Shown in pieces: positions 1 through 9,880 of a stretch of DNA of 64,000 nucleotides. The stretch's first letter is position 1. The number at the start of each line of letters is the position of its first letter. Made by a program: the position numbers and the translations under genes. Location of the stretch: the NCBI GenBank assembly GCA_963575745.1, contig CAUYUJ010021028.1, positions 1 to 64,000 of the forward strand, in the 5' to 3' direction. Source of the DNA: Prorocentrum cordatum. Its lineage: Eukaryota > Sar > Dinophyceae > Prorocentrales > Prorocentraceae. Below the pieces are notes generated by a model. The model saw only the letters and a list, made by a program, of their open reading frames with translations, had not been told where the DNA came from and ran no database searches.

Positions 1-35
1 ACAGACACACAGACACACAGACACACAGACACACA

Positions 36-76
<41 letters not shown>

Positions 77-104
77 TGTGTGTTGTGTGTGTGTGTGCGC
101 GCGC

Positions 105-135
<31 letters not shown>

Positions 136-176
136 TGTGTGTGTGTGTGTGTGTTCGTGTTTGTGTGTGTTTTTCA
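1..176. repeat. CA/GT/GCGT microsatellite with inverted halves
   Basis: A CA-rich tract (an ACAGACAC repeat passing into pure CA to about 74) is followed directly by TG, then CG, then TGCG and GTGT runs. The CA half and the TG half are complementary, so the stretch can fold on itself. No coding signal; the short Cys/Val-rich frames through it are products of the GT repeat. Confidence 0.95.
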
Positions 177-371
177 CACTCTGTAATTTTTCCCACTGTG
201 TGTGTTTTTGTTCGTTCCCCTGCGGATGCTCGCCAGGCCAGGCCGGGTCCGCTCGGGCCACGGAGCATCGCCCTGCCCAGGCCCGCCGCGCGAAACAGAC
301 GCGCTCGAGAACGAAGGGATGGACGTCCGAGCGATGGCCAGATACGACGGTGGCTATTGTTCAGGGCCCCG

Positions 372-592
372 AATCATCAGGGGTTACTCGGGTCAGGGCT
401 AACTCGGGTTCGTTCCTCGGGATTTAGAAGCCGATTTGCCCCGGGCCCGAGCTACCCCAGATAATTCGGGCGTCCAGAGCCACAAATCATCAGGGACAAC
501 TCGGGTCAAGACTAACTCGGGTTTGTTATTCGGGAGTCCAAACCCGACTTACCCCGGGCCCGAGTTAGCCCGGATACTTCGAGCGCCCAAAT
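372..592. repeat. Tandem duplication of a 113-bp module
   Basis: Two diverged copies at an offset of 113 bp, starting with AATCATCAGG at 372 and 485. Both contain ACTCGGGTCA, CTAACTCGGGTT and the palindrome-rich CCCCGGGCCCGAG. In the second copy the early CTAACTCGGG and the later CCCGAGTTAG are inverted, so each module can form a hairpin. No gene recognised. Confidence 0.8.
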
Positions 593-1139
593 TGTTTTCG
601 TTCCGGTTTTGGTTCTGGCTTCGGTTCCGCTTCCGTTCCCAGTTCCGGTTTTGTCGGCGGAGGCCAGGCACATGCGGAGCGAGTCCATACGGAGTGATCG
701 GTCTCCGTCGAATCCGTCCAGATTTGGCCTCTCCTGATGTTGGCCCTGGCTCAGGTTGTGGTTTTGGTTCCAGTTCTGGGTTGGGTTTCTTCTTTCGTCT
801 GGGGCCGGCCCCGCCACCGCGTGCGCCACCAGGGTGGCCCGCCAGGCAGCGGCCACCGCGGCGCGGGGTCCGCAGTCGCCATCAGTCGCGCCGCGGCGAG
901 CCCGGTCGGCCCAGCGAAGCCGGCGTCTTACCAAGAGCTTGCTCTGCATTTGAACGGGCTCTTGCGGACAGTCGGGCCGAGGTGTAAGATCGAGGTCGGT
1001 TCGGGGAGGGGGCCCTGGTGTTCTTGGTGTTTGTTGGATGGTTTTTCGTGCACCCTGGGGAGGAGACCCTCGGACGTTCTGTGCGTTTTGGCCTCGGGAG
1101 GGTCTCGTGCTCTCGATGGATGTTACTATGTCTTAGGTT
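593..1139. other. No recognisable gene; GC-rich spacer
   Basis: The first 60 bases hold an imperfect TTCCGGTTTTGGTTC repeat. The rest is GC-rich without a coherent protein in any frame: open frames exist on both strands but show no motif or repeated domain. I see nothing else to annotate. Confidence 0.5.
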
Positions 1140-1300
1140 TGAGTCGGGCATGTCCCTCTACAGGAGGAATCTTAAGCAATAGTCAAATGTTTACACCGGG
1201 ACGATTGTTTTGGCCATGGAACATGTTTAAAAACCGTTTGACTATTTTTGATCTTTTCTCCAAAATCCGCCTGTGGGGGGACATGCCCGACCTAATCTCA
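1140..1300. mobile_element. Small TIR element (MITE-like), copy 1
   Basis: A 161-bp element with inverted ends. The left end TGAGTCGGGCATGTCCC recurs as the reverse complement of the right end at 1275-1300, with a few extra bases. Inner arms also pair: AATAGTCAAA near 1180 against TTTGACTATT near 1240. AGGTTTGA flanks the two ends (1135-1142 and 1300-1307), overlapping the element ends by a few bases, so the exact target duplication is ambiguous here. It has no coding capacity. Related copies lie at 38520-38648 and 62086-62169. The 8-bp direct repeats fit a hAT-like nonautonomous element; that class is inference. Confidence 0.8.
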
Positions 1301-1660
1301 GGTTTGACCGTACTCACGCAGGCCTAGAGGTTGACACCAACACAAATTTCGGCGGTGTGCCTCCACCGAGGTAAGAAGATCCCGATCTCGGTGATGGTGG
1401 TAATATTCTGGCTTCCAAGGTGGCGGGAGTATTACCACCAACGCCGCAATCGAGGACCATCTTCCCCCTATGAAGGCAACACCCTGTGTGTTGGTGCCCA
1501 TTCCCAGGCTTCCAATACTTACATGTTCCGCATGTTCCGGATGCCCGACCCCGCAGACGGCCGCTCCCGTCTGGGCCGAGTGGTCCCGCAGAGGAGCACT
1601 TCCTTGCCAGTCGGCCGAGAAGCCTCTGCAGGCCGGGCGCGAGCAAGCGCGCCGCCCTCG
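1301..1660. other. No gene; contains a 10-bp inverted repeat
   Basis: GGTGGTAATA (1396-1405) and TATTACCACC (1430-1439) are perfect inverted repeats with a 24-nt loop. No coding feature recognised. Confidence 0.5.
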
Positions 1661-2295
1661 CCCCTCCTCCTCTTTCTCCTCCTCCTCTTTCTCCTCCTCC
1701 TCATTTCCTCCTTCCTCTTTTTTCCTTCTCCTCCTCCTTCTCCTCCTCCCTTTCCCTCCTCCCTCTCTCTCCTCCTCATCATCATCATCATCCTCCTCAT
1801 CCTCCCCCTCCCCCCCTCCTCCCCTCCTCCTCCTCCCCCGGGGGCGACCCTCCTCCTCTTCCTCCACCTCCCCCTCCCCCCTACCTCCTCCTCGACCCTT
1901 CCCTCCCCTCCCCCTCTCCTCTTCTCTCCTCCCTCCTCTCCTCCTCCCCCTCCTCCTCCTCGCCCCTTCCACATCCCCCTTCCATCTTCCACTCCCCTTT
2001 CCCCCTCCCCTCCCTCCTCCTCGCCCCTCCTCCTACCTCCTCTCCTCCTCCTTCCCTCCCCCTCCTCCTCCTCTCCGCCTCCTCATCCCTCCTTCTCCTC
2101 CTCCTCCTCCTCCTCCTCCTGGCTCGGCCGTCCTCACCCCCTTGCGCTGGTGGAGGAGGAGGAGGAGGAGGAGGAGGAGGGGAGGAGGAGGGGAGGAGGA
2201 GGAGGGGCGGGAGGGGGAGGAGGAGGGGGAGGAGGAGGAGGAGGAGGAGGAGGAGGAGGAGGAGGAGGAGGAGGAGGAGGAGGAGGAGGACTGGC
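1661..2295. repeat. Polypyrimidine (CCT)n followed by polypurine (GGA)n
   Basis: About 460 bp of almost pure C/T (CCT/CCTC with a CAT run) are followed after a short GC spacer by about 135 bp of GGA repeats. The halves are complementary, so the locus could form a long hairpin or a triplex. The Ser/Pro/Leu and Glu/Gly/Arg-rich open frames are repeat translations, not genes. Confidence 0.95.
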
Positions 2296-2879
2296 GGCGC
2301 GGCAGCGTTCTTCCGCGCCGTTCTGAGCCGCGTCATTCTTGAGCGAATTTTTTTTCCTGAAACTCAACGCCAGCGTACAGTTCGCAGTGCGCCGAGACTC
2401 AACGCCAGCGTACAGTTCGCAGTGCGCTGCTGGCGCCTCTGTGGGACCTCTGAACCAAATGGCTGCGGAGGTGGGGAAGCGCTGCTGCAGTCCCGCCCAT
2501 CCCCGTACGCTAAATCGTGTGTGGAACTATTTCCCAGAAATTGTCTTCATAATGATCTTTCCATGATGCTCAAACGATCGGGGCGGACAAAGGGCTTGCA
2601 CGACAAGGGTCGCTCCTTCTTTTGCACGGCGTCGGCTCACGGTGGAGACGCGATGATGGCGATGTTGATGCGGATGCGGATGGTCCCGACATTTAGGTTG
2701 GGAAGGTGGGTGATGGTGGGTGGTGATGGAGACGTGAAGAGAGGCGGAAGAGGAATCCGGAATTTCAGGAAGAGGAGGAAGAGGAGGAGGACGGGGGGCA
2801 TATTGCAGGAGGACGCGCGCGGCACTGTCACGTCCATGCCGGGTGCGCACTTCCCTTTGATACCAGCACGACGGCGACA
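2296..2879. other. Spacer with a 35-bp tandem duplication
   Basis: ACTCAACGCC...CAGTGCGC occurs twice at 2362 and 2397 (period 35 bp). The rest has short GGA and GAT-like tracts and no recognisable protein. Confidence 0.6.
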
Positions 2880-3230
2880 GCTGCGACCAGGATGATGGCG
2901 ACGACGACGGCGACGGCGGCGGTAGCAACTACGATGGTTGAGACCACGGCGACAAAAGCGACTGCGGAGGCGACGGCGGAGGCGACGGCGACGACGGAGT
3001 TGGCGGCCACGATGATGGCGGCGGCGACGACGACGACGACGACGCAGGCGGCAGGAACAACGACGTAGGCGGCGACGACGACGACTACGACCTTTGCGCT
3101 CCGCGCAGACAGCAGGGACCCGCTGACGCCGCCGCCGTTGCCGTCGCAGCCGATGCCGTAACCATCATCATCATCAGCATCATCGTCATCATCATAATCA
3201 TCATCTGTACCATCCTCATCATCATTATCA
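2880..3230. repeat. Imperfect GAC/GGC/ATC trinucleotide tract
   Basis: About 350 bp of diverged three-base repeats (ACGACGGCG, then CATCATCAT to 3230). The minus strand stays open and would give an Asp-rich then Val/Ala-rich polypeptide, as expected for a triplet repeat. The tract ends exactly where the spliced-leader relict begins. Confidence 0.85.
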
Positions 3231-3252
3231 TCCGTAGCCATTTTGGCTCAAG
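3231..3252 (+). promoter_or_regulatory. Relict dinoflagellate spliced leader (perfect copy)
   Basis: All 22 bases match the known dinoflagellate spliced leader (D-CCGUAGCC...UUGGCUCAAG, with D = T here). Nuclear mRNAs of dinoflagellates receive this leader by trans-splicing, so a genomic copy next to mRNA-like sequence is the known mark of a cDNA reinserted into the genome. It is followed by TTTCAAATG, not a GT donor, so it is not an SL RNA gene. An ATG lies 130 nt downstream at 3382. The identification is direct from sequence; the retroposition origin is inference from established work on recycled dinoflagellate cDNAs. Confidence 0.95.
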
Positions 3253-3381
3253 TTTCAAATGTGCGTCCCTGGCGTTTCGAGTTTGGACTCTGCCGAGGGG
3301 TCGGTTCGAGCGTCCTTTCTGAGGTCAGGCCTCTGCTGACCAGCCTGGCTCCTACCCCGGATTGATCGGTCTCGATCAGCC

Positions 3382-3534
3382 ATGCCGCTCTCTCCAGATC
3401 AGCAGAACGGTCTCGCGACTCTGATTATTCAGGTGGCAGCCACCATCAAGGGAATGGATGAGGTTCGCGAGACCCAGAAGAACCAAAGCACAAGGGCGCA
3501 ACCTAAACATTGTTTCAGACTGTTTCCCATTTAG
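3382..3534 (+). CDS. Short ORF behind the spliced-leader relict (50 aa)
   Basis: The first ATG suited to the putative retroposed mRNA lies 129 nt after the leader relict. It opens a 50-codon frame (MPLSPDQQNG..., TAG at 3532-3534). The first about 35 residues look like an ordinary soluble amphipathic helix (LATLIIQVAATIKGMDEVRE) before the frame runs into unrelated sequence (KHCFRLFPI). I do not recognise a family. The likeliest reading is the 5' end of a reinserted mRNA whose coding region is broken near 3500. It could also be exon 1 of a spliced gene; no clear donor was identified. Confidence 0.35.
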   Translation: MPLSPDQQNGLATLIIQVAATIKGMDEVRETQKNQSTRAQPKHCFRLFPI

Positions 3535-3744
3535 TTATGTTTTATTGCTGTTTTTATGTTGTGACCGCGTTCCCAAAACACGTTTTCGCATGCTCTGAAC
3601 GCAGGCCGTCGCGCCCACGCGTTTTGGCCACTGGGCTGCCGTTTTGTTGGTCGTTCTGTTCTGCACGGACAGGTGCCGCACGTTTTGTTGGGCGTTCCGT
3701 TTTCGTGCAGGCAGGCGCCGCTTGTTTTGTTGGCGTCTTGTTGT
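3535..3744. repeat. Imperfect repeats of about 50 bp
   Basis: CGTTTTGTTGG...CGTTC...GTGCAGGCAGG-like units occur about three times between 3645 and 3735. No coding feature recognised. Confidence 0.4.
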
Positions 3745-4555
3745 GTTGCCAGCACAACCCCCTAGTACACCCCCCTAGCACAACTCCCCAGCACCCCCCC
3801 CCCAGCACAACCCAAGCACAATGCCCAGCACAATCCCCCAGCACAATCCCCTGACACAACCTCGCAGCACAACCCCCAGCAGTCTCCCCCCAGCACAACC
3901 TCCCAGCACATGCCCCAACCCACTTCCCCAGTACATTCCCCCAGTACAACCTCTCAGCACAATCCCCCAGCACAATCATCATCACAACCCCTCAGCACAA
4001 TCCCCTCAGCACACCCCCCAGCACAACCCTCCAGAACACACCCCTCCCCCGCATAGTCCCCCAGCACAACCTCCAGCACAACCCTTTGGCACAAACTCCA
4101 GCACAATCACCCAACATAACTCCCTGGCACAACTCCCCAGCACAACCCCTCAGCACAACCCCTCAGCACAACCCAACAGCACAACCTCCCCCAGCACAAT
4201 CGCGCAATCCCCAGCACAACCCCCAGCACAACTCCCAGATAATCCCCCAGCACAATCCCCCAGCACAATTCTCAGCAGAACTCCTTGGCACAACCCCCAG
4301 CACAACTCCCCAGCACAACCCCCAGCGCAACCCCTTAGCACAACCCCCAGCACAACCTACAAGCAGAATCCCCTGGCACAATCCCCCAGCACAACCCCTC
4401 AGCACAATCCTTCAGCACAACCCCCCCAGGACAACCCACTAGCACAACCCTCCAGCAGCCTCCCCCCAGCACAACCCCCTAGTACAACCCCCGTACAACC
4501 CCCAGCACAACCCTCTGGCACAACCCCCTGGCACATCTTCCCAGCACACTTGTCG
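3745..4555. repeat. CAGCACAACCCC minisatellite
   Basis: About 0.8 kb of an imperfect 12-14-bp unit, CCCAGCACAACC with variants. It keeps frames open on both strands (Pro/Gln/His/Asn-rich on plus, Gly/Cys/Leu/Trp-rich on minus), which explains a 266-codon frame across it. The minus strand carries regular GGGG/GGGGG runs. No gene. Confidence 0.95.
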
Positions 4556-5189
4556 CGTCCCTGTCACCTTCCGCCTGGAACCTCTCCCGGGGCATCGGAA
4601 CCAACAAGCAATGCAGTGTGATCGGCCGTCTTCGCAGTGCTCTCATGGGCAGTCCTTGGGCCATCCGCTCGAGCCCCCGGAGCGGCTTCGTCTGCGCAGA
4701 GAACGGCACCGAAGGAGAGCCCCAGAAGCTCCATCGCGCGGCGATGCCAGGGATCTCTTTTCGAGAAACGGAAGGTCATCTCGTCCGCCTGCAGCTCCTT
4801 GGCTTTCAGAATGAAAGACCAGCAGACACCGCAGGCAGTTGTCGATCAGGTTTGCAAGGAGTTGCGTTTTTTTTTGCACTCCGTCATTGCACGACTCGCT
4901 GGCTGAGGAGCCAGGGGATGTTGGCGCAATCACTCGGGGCCGTGCCTTCCTCCTGCGCGAGGGCGAAGTTAGTGGGGCGCAGGGTCGGCTGCAAGATATC
5001 AGCCATTTATCGCCCGTTCCTTCGTCACCATCAAAAGAGGTCATTGCGGTGACATGGGACGCGAGAGGGCCATTCGGGAGTGTCGCCAGCATGAAGTATA
5101 GAGCATGTCAGAGGTGGGAGCTCTTCTCGGGTTTGATTCGACGGCGTCAGATAACGCGCGTCCAGGGATATCACGGCCACGTCGGGGAC

Positions 5190-5460
5190 CTCGTCAGCAG
5201 CCAGGAAGAGTTTCCCAGACGCCGTTTCTTGTTCAACCCTCACCCGCATAATGTGTCTGGACATTGGGTTTGGATTTGTCTTCAGGATCGGGTTGCCCGC
5301 TGTTTCGCCGACTTTCACAATCGCGTTATTTGCCTCGTCAAAATCTCGAATGTCCTGGGGCGGGGCTCTGACGGACTCTCGAGGCTGGCGGCCGCGCGCT
5401 TGACCAGCGTCGGCATGGGCGTCGCGCGCTATTGGCAGCTGCTGATCCGCATGAAGTCTT
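5190..5460 (+). pseudogene. Possible endonuclease-domain remnant of LINE 1
   Basis: The frame here contains FNPHPHNVSGHWVWICLQDR and FADFHNRVICL, which resemble the middle strands of the endonuclease/exonuclease/phosphatase fold used by LINEs (an element-like 'gHw..i.l...v..vf.nfhn' run). Catalytic Asp/Asn/His motifs are not visible. The minus strand of the same stretch (5031-5318) also gives a plausible-looking peptide, so strand is not certain. Supported mainly by its place upstream of the reverse transcriptase remnant. Confidence 0.3.
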
Positions 5461-6299
5461 CTCTCCCCCCTCGATGCCCGTCGCGAATGTCCCGCTCGGG
5501 GACTTCAGTTTTTTGCTCAGCGATGAACGTCGTTCACAGGCGCAGCCAGGCACTCCCGCTCGATGGGGGCGCCGGGCGCACCGGGGAATGAATCTCGCTC
5601 TTCGGGGATTGGACTGAGCTGCATCAGCCGCGGGATACTCGGCGGGCTCGTCAGAGGCTTCCCGTGGTCGGCGCGGCCAGGCTGGACAGAGGCACCCCTC
5701 GGTCTCGAATGGCCGCGTCAGAACTGGATCTGCGATTGACGCGCCCGCGAATCTCAAGAAGCAGCGGCCCCCGCGGTTGCCGCGATCTCGCCGGCGCCTC
5801 GCCCTGGCCCTGCCGCCCCCCCATCTCCGCCCGGCCCCCTCGAACCGCTGGAGATTGGGGCTTCCTGGCCAGGCCACTCGATGGAGGAGCAAGTGCCAGC
5901 GCCCCCCCCCTGCTTCGGCGGCGGGGGCGCGCGATGGCGGCCACGCGCGATGCCCGCGCAGAATTTCGGGAGGTCGTGCGCTGTCGCGAGGCCTAATCTA
6001 CTCGCGAGTATCTGCGTTGGAGCGTCTCGGCCTTGAGCGTTGGCCCATCCTCGCGCTACCTTGTGATCCGTGCTCTCTGCGCTTATCTCGCCCCCTTCGC
6101 CTGCCTCCATGTTTTTTTTGACGCCGACGCTGGTGCCCGCCCGGATCCAGGTGGTCTTGCTGCCCGCGCTGCTCTTCCCAACCACACCTTACTCCATGCG
6201 GCGAGGAGAACGAGGCTTTGGATCGAGCGACTGGTCTGCCCGAGCATGAAGCGCAGAGACGGCGCGCCCGCTCGACGCACTCGCGAGGGGTGGCGCACG

Positions 6300-7393
6300 C
6301 TGGACAAGACGATTCGGACTGGCAGCTCTGTTCATGAAAGCACAGGTGTGCCCTGCACTTCGCTGCAGCGCGCCGGGCAGGAGCTCGCTGGGCACTGGGG
6401 TTCTACGTTCGCCGAAGTCGAGCCTGATCGCATGCTTTGGTCCACCATGGAACCCTCCATCCAAAAAGCTTCTGGCGTTTCTCCTGGCTTGGAGTGGGTC
6501 CGGGATCGTGAGGAAGTTGCTCGTCTGTTTCAGTCTGCGGGCGCCTCAATGCCAGGAGTTGATTGGTTGCCGCACGGTTGTTGGAAGATCCGGAAGCATT
6601 GGAGGCCCTGCATCTGCGGCATCGGGACTGCATTGCTTGCCCTGGTGACCCTCGCCGCCCCCCCCCGCCCCTCCCCCATTTTTCCTGGGGTACTCTATGG
6701 TATTTCTGGCCAAGAGGAGTCACCCCACTGAGGCATCTGCTACGCCATCTGGGAAACCATTTTGCACCCGTCCTCTCCCGATGGACTGCGTCGATTGCAA
6801 GTTGGAGACTGCTGCTATTGCTCGTCCTCTCGCTCTGCTTTTGTCAACGCTTTCTCTTGGACAATCAGACGGGCGGAGTCTCTGAGCGATCGATTGTTGG
6901 ATGACATCATCGAATGCGAGGGCGGTGGGATCTTGGCAGCGATCGAAGGGCACGACGCGCCAGCTCAGCTCAGCTCTTCACGGATTCCAAAGCAGCTTCC
7001 CCGAATCTGATCATCGCCTGGCTTCTCCTCGTTTTGGATAAGCTGGACATTCCGCAATGGGTCAGTAAGTTGTCCTTAAACTCTATTCTGCTAGCGCGGC
7101 GATGGCCCACCTCGGCGGTTCGGCGTAGGCCTCGTTTTTTTGTTGGGCGGGCTGTTCGCCAGTGGTGCTCTGCATCTATGTTGCTGTCTGCGCTGTTTCT
7201 GGACCCGGTCTGCAGATGGCCATGCGCCGCTACTTCCAGGGGGTTCAGGGCACGCCGGCGATCCCAGGTTCTGGGTTGCCATTTGTTTCACCGAATTTGC
7301 TTCGCTGTTAACAGGCCAGCATGTCTCGGTCTGCTGTTTGACTCAGGCGCAACGGCTTGCATCCCACCTAACCACGCTTGGACATGGCTGTGA
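6300..7393 (+). pseudogene. LINE 1 reverse transcriptase remnant
   Basis: Three frames each carry a successive part. Frame 3 (to about 6640) has ASMPGVDWLPHGCW, matching the LINE motif '-aPGpDGlpy'. Frame 1 (6697-6885) has MVFLAK followed by TRPLPMDCVDCKLETAAI, the conserved 'f.pKg...tRPlsl...D.Kl' segment. Frame 2 (6914-7393) has LFTDSKAASPNLIIAWLL (motif A region), GRAVRQWCSAS for the usual G-rqGcp motif B, and SALFLDPVCRW. The YADD catalytic box is no longer recognisable (ICFAVNR in its place). At least two frameshifts separate the parts, so it cannot make an active enzyme. Confidence 0.8.
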
Positions 7394-8013
7394 CCTCTTC
7401 TCGGCGGTTCAAACTCGCCCGTAATTGGCATTAGCGCGGGCCCCGAAGCGCGCCCGAGATCGCCCCCACCCTGGCAGACAAGTTCTTTCGTCGGGCACGC
7501 AAGCGTAGACTTGCGGGGGCTGGACCGGCCGAGCCCCGCGCGGCGCGCAGCGTCCGAGCGATCTCTGTGCTGGGCAGTGTGCTTCAGCCCTGCAGATCTT
7601 ACGCGCAGGACCCAGACTCAGCTCTGCAGGAAGCATGATGAGGACGCTGAAGGCGGTTGGATGCAATGTTCAGTGCATGTCGGTCTCGCATTGGCCGGGG
7701 CTGCAGCGTGCAGAACCGCTCGGGACTCGAAAGCTTGGTTGCGTTTCCAGGAGAACCCTGGGACCACTCTGAGCGACTCTGATGACCTCATCCCCGTCGG
7801 GCTGCAGAGAGGATGGCATGCTGACTCCTGCCTGTCCTACGCATGTCATAACTATTCTCAGCCTCTACCAAGGGCTCGATTGATTAACCCGACGGCCCCG
7901 TTTCTGGCGCACCAAGCGAAGCCAGCGGCTGCCTTGGAAAGCGACGCAGGCTCCGCGGATATTCAGGCCGATATCGAGCGACGAGTTCTGAGATGGATGA
8001 CCCCCCTTTGCTA

Positions 8014-9100
8014 ACGTCTGGTTTTCTGTGTTAGTTTCGAGGCTATTTTTAGTCGGTAATTCGGCATCTGTGTTTTTAGTCGTTGCCGCTCTTAGAACTC
8101 TGTGTCGGGGAATCTGGACCTCCGCCAGGTTCCACGCTCGCCCGAAGCCTTGTCTCTTCGGCTGCCTGTAAGCCGAAGACGACCAGCGTCGCTCATTCCA
8201 CTGCCCGTAAGCAACCGCCTTCTTCTTTTTCTCGCGCCCCCCCCCTCTCCCCGCTCTGATTTGCCGACCCGTTCCCGACGCTCTGCCGCGTTGATGGCAG
8301 GGCCCCCGATCGAGTCAGGGATCTTGCGCCGCGCACCCGCTCGCAAGCGAGAGTCGCCACCGCATCCCTGGGGGCCTCTGGTGGGCTGGTTTTCGGGGGC
8401 CGCCTCCGGCTGCCTATGCAGCGTCGCCCTAAGATCAATCAGAGTGGCTGCGCAATCGGCCGGGGACTGATCATTTTACATGTCTTGCCTGTCCGCGCTG
8501 CGGTCGGGACTTGTATTGGCCGCGTCGTCTCTCCCCCTTTCTTGCCGTCGCCCCCCCCCGCCGTGCGTGCCGCCGCGGCTGTTGCGTCGCCTGCTGCCGC
8601 CGCTGCTTCCGCCACTCGTCTCCGCCCTCTCTCCGAACGTGCCGGCGTCCAGGTCCGCCCTGCCGCCCTGGCCTCCTTCGCCTCTCTCGCGCCTGTCTGC
8701 TCGCGCGGCCCCGCTCGTTCCGCCCCGCTCAGCGAGTCCGCCAGTCGCTGCGACGTCCTCACCTCTGCGAGGCACGCCCGATGCGACTGGCGCTCGGTTG
8801 CTCTGTCTGGCTCTTTTTGTTGTTGTCTGCCCCTGCTCCAGCGCAGGGTCGGGACAAGCGCGGGCCGCGCCCCCGCCCGCGCTGTCTCTGGCCGCCCGCC
8901 CTTCTCTCGGGTGGCAGGCGAAGCCGCGCGGTTTTCGGCTGCGATCGATCGATTGCTTCTTTGCCTCCCCGATGCGTGCGCGCTCGGTGTTGCGCCGCGG
9001 ACTCCTCGAGCGCGTCTGTCAGTGTCTTCGCGCTTGGGCGCGGTGCCCACTGGCAGTTTTGGATTGGCAGTTCTGATGTTCCGTCATCCTGGCGTTGCGC
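8014..9100. other. No recognisable gene; GC-rich spacer
   Basis: CG-rich DNA with several overlapping open frames on both strands (Pro/Arg/Ala/Ser-rich), as expected from composition alone. No domain, repeat unit or RNA gene could be recognised. Confidence 0.45.
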
Positions 9101-9104
9101 AGGG

Positions 9105-9107
9105 GAC

Positions 9108-9184
<77 letters not shown>

Positions 9185-9560
9185 GTCATCGTCATCGTCA
9201 TCGTCATCATCATCAACATCATCAACATCATCATCAACATCAACATAATCACCATGCTTGTCATTAGCATCATCATCGCCACCGACATCATCAGTATGAC
9301 TGACATGACCATCACGATTGCGTTCATCGTCACCATTGGCAACATCACCACCATTATCATCCTCATCATTACCACCATCGTCACCATCACCGTCACCAGT
9401 ATCCGCAATCTCGGCATTATCATCGTCACCAGCGTCATCATCATCAACAACATCAACATCATCGCCATTGTCACTGTCATCGTCATCGTCATCGCCACCA
9501 TCAGTTCTGTCATCGTCACCACCGCCGCCATCATCATCTCCTTCTATGACCAGCATTTCC
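9105..9560. repeat. (ATC)n tract, pure then degenerate
   Basis: About 75 bp of pure CAT/ATC repeat from 9109, then about 375 bp of diverged ATC/GTC/ACC triplets. Frames read poly-His, poly-Ser or poly-Ile on plus and poly-Asp or poly-Met on minus. These are not genes. Confidence 0.95.
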
Positions 9561-9880
9561 AATCATTATGATCGCCGTCGTTTTCGTCTTTTACGTCGCC
9601 GTCGCCGCGGTCATCGCTGCCGCTGCCGTCTGCATAATCCCCGCCGTCGTCGTCGCCATCGTCGTCGCGTTCCGCGCAGGCAGCGCGGACCCGCTGATTC
9701 CGCTGCGGAGTCCACGCTCTCCTCGCTCCCCGCTGCGGTCGCCGCGCGGCGCTGGTCAGGCGCGCGGGTGGGGTGGATGTCCGCGGCCGGCAAGGACAGG
9801 CACAGAGAGGGTCCTTGCGGTTGCTATTGCTCCTCCTCCTCCTCTTCCCCGTATTCCCCGTCTTCCCCCTGTTCCGCATC
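9561..9880. repeat. Degenerate CGC/GTC triplet tract and (CCT)n
   Basis: CGTCGCCGTCGCC-like triplets to about 9670, a GC-rich stretch, and a short CTCCTCCTCC run at about 9829-9850. It resembles 2880-3230 in style. No gene recognised. Confidence 0.7.

Larger units (their letters stand above)
4615..8013 (+). mobile_element. Decayed LINE-type retrotransposon 1
   Basis: A plus-strand non-LTR element fossil. No frame is open throughout, but recognisable pieces occur in element order: weak endonuclease-like sequence around 5200-5450, a linker with GQELAGHWGSTF near 6380, then reverse-transcriptase motifs in three frames (6543-7393). After 7400 only a vague 3' region remains, and both boundaries are approximate. 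Dinoflagellate genomes hold many such old LINE copies. I see no tail repeat or target duplication to set the ends. Confidence 0.75.

Noticed and set aside
3231-3260. Possible spliced-leader RNA gene
   Set aside because: No GT donor after the leader and no Sm-like or stem-loop region recognised behind it; the relict in a retroposed mRNA fits better.
5031-5318. Minus-strand protein with AADEVPDVAVISLDARY
   Set aside because: Looks protein-like, but the plus strand of the same DNA fits the surrounding LINE order; no independent support.
8416-9267. 283-codon frame ending in a His run
   Set aside because: The His run is the ATC repeat and the rest has GC-driven composition with overlapping open frames on both strands.
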